From positions 1 to 64,000 of the forward strand of contig NZ_SCOH01000017.1 of NCBI RefSeq assembly GCF_005503445.1: a DNA stretch of 64,000 nt, in the 5' to 3' direction. The notes beneath the pieces were generated by a model. The model was not told where the DNA came from. It ran no database searches and saw only the letters and a program-made list of their open reading frames with translations. Positions within the stretch are counted from its first letter, which is position 1; each line of letters starts with the position of its first letter. The DNA comes from Chitinivorax sp. B. Lineage in GTDB: Bacteria > Pseudomonadota > Gammaproteobacteria > Burkholderiales > SCOH01. The position numbers and the translations under genes were made by a program. Shown here piece by piece: positions 59,501 through 64,000 of the stretch.

Positions 59501-61308
59501 TGGCTTTCCTGCGTCGTTGCCTGGAAACAGTGCTGGAGCAGACCGATTATCCACGTTATGAATTGCTGATCATTGATACTGGTAGTCAGGATTCGGAAAC
59601 CCTTACTTATCTGCAAGGGTTGGAGGCATTGGGTTCGGAAAGTGTTCGCGTCTATACCTTGTCGGGCCCATTCAACTTCTCGCATGTGATGAACCTGGCA
59701 GCGGCCGAAGCCCATGGTGAATACCTGCTGTTGCTGAACAATGATGTTGCCCCTTTATCGACCGATTGGCTGACCGAATTGATGGGTTACGCGGTCAGGC
59801 CCGATGTGGGTGTGGTAGGGCCGAGACTGCTCAAGCCGGATGGCACGGTGCAACAGGCTGGTTTGACATTGGGCCTGCTTGGCGCGGCCGATACTGCATT
59901 TTTCGGTATTCCGCATGATTCCAACCTGGGTTTCGGTCGTGCACAACTGGTGCAGAATGTTTCGGCCGTTTCAGGCTCTTGTCTGCTGATTCGCAAAGCA
60001 GTATTCGAGCAGGTGGGGGGCATGAATGAAGCCATCGCGATTGCCTATAACGATGTCGATTTATGCTTGCGAGTGCGCGAGCTAGGGTTACTGGTGGTGT
60101 ATACGCCCTATGCGACACTACTGCATGAAGGTGGCGCTACCCTGAAGAATCCGGACCTGGCTGGTAATATTGGCACCAGGCTGGAAGCAGACCGGCGTGA
60201 ACTGCATCTTCGCTGGCTGCCGCAACTGGCTCGTGATCCTTATTACAACACCAATTTGTCGCTGAACGAATATGGTGGCCAGATCGAAACCCGAGCCGGG
60301 CTGACCTGGAGCCCGCTGTCCTGGAAGCCGTTACCCCGCATTCTGGCGCACCCTGCCGATAATCAGGGCTGCGGCCACTATCGCATCATCCAGCCTTTGA
60401 GCCGCGCAGTCGATCATGGTTTGATTGAAGCGACCCATTCCTTCTCGTATTACACTCCGGTGGAGATGGAGCGCTTCGAAATCGATACCTGGTTGCTGCA
60501 ACGTCAGTTGCAGCCACACCAAACTGAGATCATCCGTCAATACAAGGCATTGCATAAATGCCTGCTGGTGTTCGAGCTGGATGATCTGACCACCAATCTG
60601 CCAATGAAAAGTCTGCACCGCGAACATATCCCCAAAGACATCCGCAAGTGGCTACGTGAGGCGGTAGGGCTGTGTGATCGTTTCGTGGTGTCAACTGAAC
60701 CACTGGCTGAGGCTTATCGCGATCTGAGCGCCGATATCCGGGTGGTCAAGAATGCCATCGACACGCGTCAGTGGGGTCATTTTTCACCTAAACGGCGTGT
60801 GACTGTCAAACCGCGTGTGGGTTGGGCCGGTGGGGTAAGTCATACCGGTGATCTGGAGCTGTTCGCCGGTGTGGTGGCGGCACTTGCCAATGAGGTGGAC
60901 TGGGTCTTCATGGGCATGTGCCCCGACAAGCTGCGGCCGCATGTCAAGGAATTCCATCCTGGTGTGCCGATTGATCGTTACCCCACGGCATTGGCTGCGC
61001 TGAATCTGGACTTGGCGCTTGCACCACTTGAACTCAATCATTTCAACGAATGCAAAAGCAATCTTCGGTTACTGGAATACGGCATCCTGGGCTATCCTGT
61101 GATTGCAACCGATATTCTGCCGTATCAGGGCAACTTTCCGATTACGCTGGTAAAGAACCGTGACCGCGACTGGATTCATGCGATTCGTGAGCAGCTGACT
61201 GATCTGGATGCATTGGCAGCTCAGGGCGACAGGTTGCGCACCTACGTGTTGGAACATTGGACCATCGAAAAACATCTGGAAAACTGGATGTCTGCCTGGT
61301 TCAAATAA
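56566..61308 (+). CDS. Giant five-module glycosyltransferase/methyltransferase (1580 aa)
   Basis: Modules by approximate residue: 1-440 GT-B-like (polysaccharide/UDP-sugar-type, VISVDSNLSIEAMMAGTPT); 440-690 class I methyltransferase (LVLDIGCAAGGTGRVLKQLY; VADVLEHMYNPW); 720-930 a diverged GT2-like fold (LIYSDEDTIGQDG); 966-1225 GT2 glycosyltransferase (VSIIIPTLDNLAFLRRC; LLLLNNDVAP; GCLLIRK-like SGSCLLIRK); 1255-1580 GT4-like (CGHYRIIQPLSRA; CKSNLRLLEYGILGYPVIA). No membrane segment or signal. It is joined to a methyltransferase gene and ends about 100 bases before fliC, so flagellin glycan assembly or transfer is the natural job. Not similar to Maf-type transferases by eye. Confidence 0.9.
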   Translation: MKQQALVYFLWEKNIDVLRHHLARFPECVILVYGPYTGALSPAIQELAGSRLVDIGQLLTQADLPELQQALALYEQHVDTLGQTDAWLGLCETLSLAPLDVAESVIESARGHGALGIQLLAALSKARRLYDIRLLLLNEDVTAAGRLTTGWGRAHGVPSLLVQHGVQLSTAYTVHGDLFADAAAVFGGRGTEAYLDVGVAPERLFITGNPAWDRYPDWIAQRETLRADLCARHSRDAAQPIILFGTTWAANLTALGDEQIYGDTLRDFMRALPPLLAAGLSPQFVIKDRAANAHFGTERYQQIAVEEGIDPALFTYATADTEAWVVASDVVISVDSNLSIEAMMAGTPTINLMNETGMLLGPSFDADAGVLEVEADELAGTLANLLTDGGFRFTLRQQMAARLPHYNHRSEQTAAERVSELVARLGQFHATEQHYVWQQYLEVEDIDATGYHEGARGDLVAMFTNTPRLVLDIGCAAGGTGRVLKQLYPDAQVWGIETNRAAAEVAATRLDRVLVGKFEEFDLEREGITKGSLDGVIVADVLEHMYNPWKVMETLRPYLSPRAQVIASIPNVRNLALMNDLANGHWKYEALGLLDITHIRFFTYKEVERFFRETGYRVVRTTYGIDTRLKDVFEQHRDHCPTNLDTGKMLLRDVSQEELYELCSLQFYVVAVPSEAADADPVALDAGQVPALRHQQLLKQHTLSVAEAEQFELRMAQWRDHPLFHVAVILTAESGPQLGQTIQSLAQQGYYRVRISILSGSAAPADFVGNERIEWCQAEGSVFDALNHLFAHTDADWLLVLNAGDQVAPHSLLFVAEQAYRHPAWRLIYSDEDTIGQDGKPALPYFKPDFSPDYLRGYPYIGALAWLSKPAFNRMLGFQAALAGAEWYDLQLRLLAAFGPDAFGHVADILIHRWPNQRFDDLPTLQIVNANATALQSHLAATNTPATLALGAVPGSYRLRYQLSDHPLVSIIIPTLDNLAFLRRCLETVLEQTDYPRYELLIIDTGSQDSETLTYLQGLEALGSESVRVYTLSGPFNFSHVMNLAAAEAHGEYLLLLNNDVAPLSTDWLTELMGYAVRPDVGVVGPRLLKPDGTVQQAGLTLGLLGAADTAFFGIPHDSNLGFGRAQLVQNVSAVSGSCLLIRKAVFEQVGGMNEAIAIAYNDVDLCLRVRELGLLVVYTPYATLLHEGGATLKNPDLAGNIGTRLEADRRELHLRWLPQLARDPYYNTNLSLNEYGGQIETRAGLTWSPLSWKPLPRILAHPADNQGCGHYRIIQPLSRAVDHGLIEATHSFSYYTPVEMERFEIDTWLLQRQLQPHQTEIIRQYKALHKCLLVFELDDLTTNLPMKSLHREHIPKDIRKWLREAVGLCDRFVVSTEPLAEAYRDLSADIRVVKNAIDTRQWGHFSPKRRVTVKPRVGWAGGVSHTGDLELFAGVVAALANEVDWVFMGMCPDKLRPHVKEFHPGVPIDRYPTALAALNLDLALAPLELNHFNECKSNLRLLEYGILGYPVIATDILPYQGNFPITLVKNRDRDWIHAIREQLTDLDALAAQGDRLRTYVLEHWTIEKHLENWMSAWFK

Positions 61309-61324
61309 TTTTTGGGGTTTTGGC

Positions 61325-61351
61325 TAAAGTAGTGTTAGCGAATGCCGATAT
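61325..61351 (+). promoter_or_regulatory. Sigma-28 (FliA) promoter of fliC
   Basis: TAAA at 61325-61328, a 15-base spacer, and GCCGATAT at 61344-61351, one base off the consensus TAAA-N15-GCCGATAA. It lies 64 bases before the flagellin start, as expected for a class 3 flagellar gene. Confidence 0.92.
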
Positions 61352-61415
61352 TCGATTCAGAGACGTGAGCAACGTCTTATTGAACGAACTAGGCTGCACC
61401 TGAAAGGAGCACAAC

Positions 61416-62921
61416 ATGCAGGTCATCAACACGAACATTGCTTCACTGAATTCGCAGCGCAATCTATCGCGCTCGCAAGACAGTCTGGCAACCTCCCTGC
61501 AGCGCCTGTCGTCCGGTCTGCGCATTAACAGCGCAAAAGACGATGCTGCAGGTCTCGCAATTTCCGAACGTTTTACAGCCCAGATTCGTGGCCTTGACCA
61601 GGCTCGCCGCAACGCCAACGACGGTGTGTCGATTGCGCAGACCGGTGAAGGTGCGCTGGAACAAATGGGTAACATCCTGCAGCGTGTTCGCGAGCTGGCT
61701 GTTCAATCCGCCAATGCGTCGAACTCCGCCGGTGACCGTCAAGCACTGAACTCTGAAGTCACCCAACTGGTTTCGGAACTGGACCGTTTCGCGACGACCA
61801 CTGAATTCAACGGACAAAAACTGTTCGATGGTTCATTCGGTTCGGCAATCTATCAGGTCGGCGCCAACGCCAACCAGACAATTACCGCGACCACGGCAAA
61901 CTTCCGTACTGATCAATATGGTACTTACCAATTGGGTAACGCCACCACTGCCAACGCCGGTGCGTCCGGCACGACCAACGCAGTACAAACCGGGGCGGCG
62001 ATCACCACCTCGGGTAATCTGGTGATCAACGGTTCCGATGGTTCTGCAACGGTCGCGTTGGCTGTTGATGATAGCGCCAAGACCATCGCCAGCAAGATCA
62101 ACTCGCAAACCCAGACAGGGGTGCGGGCAACGGCTAAAACCGAAGCTACCTTCACTTTCGGTGCGACCGGTTCTTACTCGGTGTCGGTGTTCGGCAGCAA
62201 CAGTACAGCGCAGACCATCAGCTTCAGTTTGACCTCGACCAATACCGCCGGTGGATTGTCGCAAGCAGTGCAGGCCTTCAACGACCAATCGTCGAAGACT
62301 GGTATCACAGCTCGCCTCAACAACACCAACGACGGTATCGTTCTGACGGCAGACGATGGCAGCAACGTCACCTTGGGGGCAGCAGGTACGACCTCACTGG
62401 GTGCGGGTTCGGGTACCATCCAGTTGTCGGGTGCAGCGGCTACGACTATCCTGACATCAGGTACATCGGGTGCCTTGACGGTAGCAGGTCAAGTGACACT
62501 GGATTCGTCGAAGTCCTACTCGATCAGCACCAGCGGTTCAGCCATCAACTCAGGTGTGATCGGTGCAAACTCGATTGCAGCCAGTACCACTTCGGTGTCG
62601 GCTCTGCAGAAAGTATCGAACCTGGACATCTCGACGGTGGTCAACGCCACCAACGCACTGCGCATCGTCGACAGCGCACTGGGTATCGTCAACGACCAAC
62701 GAGCCAAGTTTGGTGCCTTGCAGAACCGCTTTGCGGCAACCATCTCGAATCTGCAGACTACGTCGGAAAACCTGTCGTCAGCCCGCAGCCGAATTCGCGA
62801 TGCAGACTTCGCGACAGAAACCGCGAACCTGAGCCGTACACAGATTCTGCAACAAGCAGGTACCGCAATGCTGGCCCAGGCGAACCAACTACCACAACAA
62901 GTACTCCAACTGTTGCGGTAA
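61416..62921 (+). CDS. fliC: Flagellin
   Basis: 501 residues with AAAGGAG upstream. N-terminal D0/D1 (about 1-170): [50 protein letters not shown]-terminal D1/D0 (about 400-501): [50 protein letters not shown]. The middle (about 170-400) is Ser/Thr/Gly/Ala-rich, without cysteine, offering many O-glycosylation sites. Expression under sigma-28. The pseudaminic acid genes upstream make glycosylation likely. Confidence 0.97.
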   Translation: MQVINTNIASLNSQRNLSRSQDSLATSLQRLSSGLRINSAKDDAAGLAISERFTAQIRGLDQARRNANDGVSIAQTGEGALEQMGNILQRVRELAVQSANASNSAGDRQALNSEVTQLVSELDRFATTTEFNGQKLFDGSFGSAIYQVGANANQTITATTANFRTDQYGTYQLGNATTANAGASGTTNAVQTGAAITTSGNLVINGSDGSATVALAVDDSAKTIASKINSQTQTGVRATAKTEATFTFGATGSYSVSVFGSNSTAQTISFSLTSTNTAGGLSQAVQAFNDQSSKTGITARLNNTNDGIVLTADDGSNVTLGAAGTTSLGAGSGTIQLSGAAATTILTSGTSGALTVAGQVTLDSSKSYSISTSGSAINSGVIGANSIAASTTSVSALQKVSNLDISTVVNATNALRIVDSALGIVNDQRAKFGALQNRFAATISNLQTTSENLSSARSRIRDADFATETANLSRTQILQQAGTAMLAQANQLPQQVLQLLR

Positions 62922-62945
62922 GTCGATAGCGCTTAACATCGTCGT

Positions 62946-62973
62946 GCCCGGCCGGCTTGTCCGGTCGGGCTTT
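62946..62973 (+). terminator. Hairpin between fliC and flaG
   Basis: GCCCGGCCGG (62946-62955) pairs with CCGGTCGGGC (62961-62970) with one wobble and a 5-base loop, followed by only TTT. It would partly end transcription and keep fliC expression above that of flaG. Confidence 0.75.
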
Positions 62974-62994
62974 GTGCCGTAAAGGAGTGATAAG

Positions 62995-63384
62995 ATGACC
63001 GTTCCTTCCGTCAGCCTACCGACTCAGGTCGGTTCGGCACAGCTGGATACGTACGCCGGCGGTGTTCGAAAGCAGGACAATGCAGCACAAACCAGCGTCA
63101 GCCAGGCCGTCAATCGTGCCAACGAACAGGCTGTGGCCGAGCAGACCAGGCGGCCCACGTCGGTCGAAGAGCTGAAAAAAGCCGCCGATAAGCTGAACAA
63201 AGTGGTCAATGTGTATGCAAGCGAGCTGAAGTTTACCGTGGACGAAGACACGGGTTTTGATGTCGTACGCGTGATCGATACCCAGTCGAAAGAGGTGATC
63301 CGTCAGATCCCCTCTGAAGAGATGCTGAAGATCGCTGAAAGTATCGAACACTTGCAAGGCTTGCTGGTACGCCAGAAGGCATGA
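62995..63384 (+). CDS. flaG: FlaG family protein
   Basis: 129 residues; AAAGGAG upstream. The C-terminal half is the FlaG domain (LNKVVNVYASELKFTVDEDT, RVIDTQSKEVIRQIPSEEML). FlaG affects filament length in several flagellates. It sits between fliC and fliD, the usual place. Confidence 0.93.
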   Translation: MTVPSVSLPTQVGSAQLDTYAGGVRKQDNAAQTSVSQAVNRANEQAVAEQTRRPTSVEELKKAADKLNKVVNVYASELKFTVDEDTGFDVVRVIDTQSKEVIRQIPSEEMLKIAESIEHLQGLLVRQKA

Positions 63385-63443
63385 TCGTCTGCCGGCCGAT
63401 CGCCGGCGACGACCCAGCATGACCGTCACTCAAGGAGATTGCC

Positions 63444-64000
63444 ATGGCCATCGCATCCCCCGGCGTCGGCTCCGGGCTTGATATCGGCAGCATCATCTCG
63501 CAGCTGATGAAAATTGAGCAACAACCGCTTACCGCTCTCGCTAGCAAGGAAATCGGCATTCAGGCCAAACTGTCGGCCTTCGGCACCGTCAAGGGTGCGT
63601 TGTCATCCTTGCAAAGTGCGATTCGTGGCTTGGCTGATGCCGGCAAGTTCCAGGCCAGCAAGTCGGCAACCTCCTCCAGCAGTGAAACTCTTACCGCAAC
63701 GGCTGCAGCCGGAGCGGCGCTGGGTAGCTACAATATCGAGGTCAGCAAGTTGGCGCAGGCGCAACGTTTGACCACTACCGGTCAGACTGCCAAAAACACC
63801 GTAATTGGTAACGGTACCTTGAGCTTCACGTTCGGCACCATTTCAGGTGGTACTTATGATGCCGACACGGGTAAGTATACCGGGGCCAGCTTTACCAGTA
63901 GCGGCAGCGCAGCCAAGACCGTTACCATTGATGCCACCAACAACAGTCTCGAAGGTATTCGTGATGCCATCAATAAGGCAGGTATCGGCGTCACGGCATC
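63444..64000 (+). CDS. fliD: Flagellar filament cap FliD, 5' part
   Basis: 185 residues visible, frame open at the right edge. AAGGAG lies 6 bases before ATG 63444. N-terminus ASPGVGSGLDIGSIISQLMK, then long D0/D1-like helix and the FliD_N beta region (GSYNIEVSKLAQAQRL). FliD caps the filament and guides flagellin folding. Confidence 0.95.
   Translation, partial: MAIASPGVGSGLDIGSIISQLMKIEQQPLTALASKEIGIQAKLSAFGTVKGALSSLQSAIRGLADAGKFQASKSATSSSSETLTATAAAGAALGSYNIEVSKLAQAQRLTTTGQTAKNTVIGNGTLSFTFGTISGGTYDADTGKYTGASFTSSGSAAKTVTIDATNNSLEGIRDAINKAGIGVTA

Noticed and set aside
58672-59715. 347-residue minus-strand open frame opposite the giant glycosyltransferase
   Set aside because: Composition and amino acid pattern are those of an antisense shadow; the plus strand carries clear GT motifs.

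Overview
The window looks like chromosomal DNA of a flagellated, Gram-negative betaproteobacterium, most plausibly from or near Neisseriales (Chitinivorax/Chitinimonas/Chromobacterium-like). The evidence is the smc-zipA-ligA order, the lapA-lapB-pyrF order followed by heptose genes, a LexA with a CTGT-N8-ACAG box, dapD, serC and a sigma-28 flagellin promoter. Base composition is moderate to high GC except for an AT-rich island near 25.1-26.3 kb. No rRNA, tRNA, CRISPR array, insertion sequence or prophage was recognised. The species call is inference.

Layout. 1-3145 (minus): a membrane hybrid histidine kinase cut by the left edge. 3.7-6.2 kb: a secreted thioredoxin-fold protein, a 151-bp intergenic repeat element and an O-methyltransferase. 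6.4-12.3 kb: envelope and LPS block (lapA, lapB, pyrF, ugd, heptose kinase, hldD). 12.4-17 kb: two tandem hotdog thioesterases, two exported DUF2059-like proteins, serC, a decayed LysE exporter pseudogene and a MAPEG protein. 17.2-17.9 kb: lexA with its own SOS box and terminator. 18-22.9 kb (minus): a three-gene overlapping operon of TonB-dependent receptor, periplasmic ABC_sub_bind protein and HAMP-GGDEF-EAL protein. 23.1-25.1 kb: a periplasmic solute-binding protein and an acidic protein of unknown function. 25.1-29.7 kb (minus): an AT-rich methyltransferase, NMN adenylyltransferase/Nudix, quinolinate synthase and dapD. 30-31 kb (minus): a small Cys-motif exported protein and an atypical PilZ protein. 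31-35 kb (minus): a four-gene operon of exported proteins that includes a cohesin-like PEP-CTERM-type protein and a dockerin-bearing beta-propeller. 35.2-44.9 kb: smc, zipA, ligA, galU, methylthioinosine phosphorylase, def and a small protein.

45-64 kb is a flagellin glycosylation and flagellar-filament island: pseB, pseC, an extra NeuB-family synthase, a HisH/HisF/amidotransferase trio, an exported unknown, pseF, a pseG-pseH fusion, pseI, a methyltransferase, a 1580-residue five-module glycosyltransferase/methyltransferase, then fliC behind a near-consensus sigma-28 promoter, flaG and the start of fliD. Read together, the island should make CMP-pseudaminic acid, probably with an acetamidino variant, and attach it or a longer glycan to the Ser/Thr-rich centre of the flagellin encoded next door.

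The most unusual things are the giant glycosyltransferase beside fliC, the second NulO synthase, the secreted cohesin-dockerin operon, the TonB/ABC_sub_bind/c-di-GMP operon and the repeat element with terminal inverted repeats that has a second, diverged copy 23 kb away. No single gene here proves a wholly new system; the cohesin-dockerin operon and the multi-module glycosyltransferase are the best candidates.
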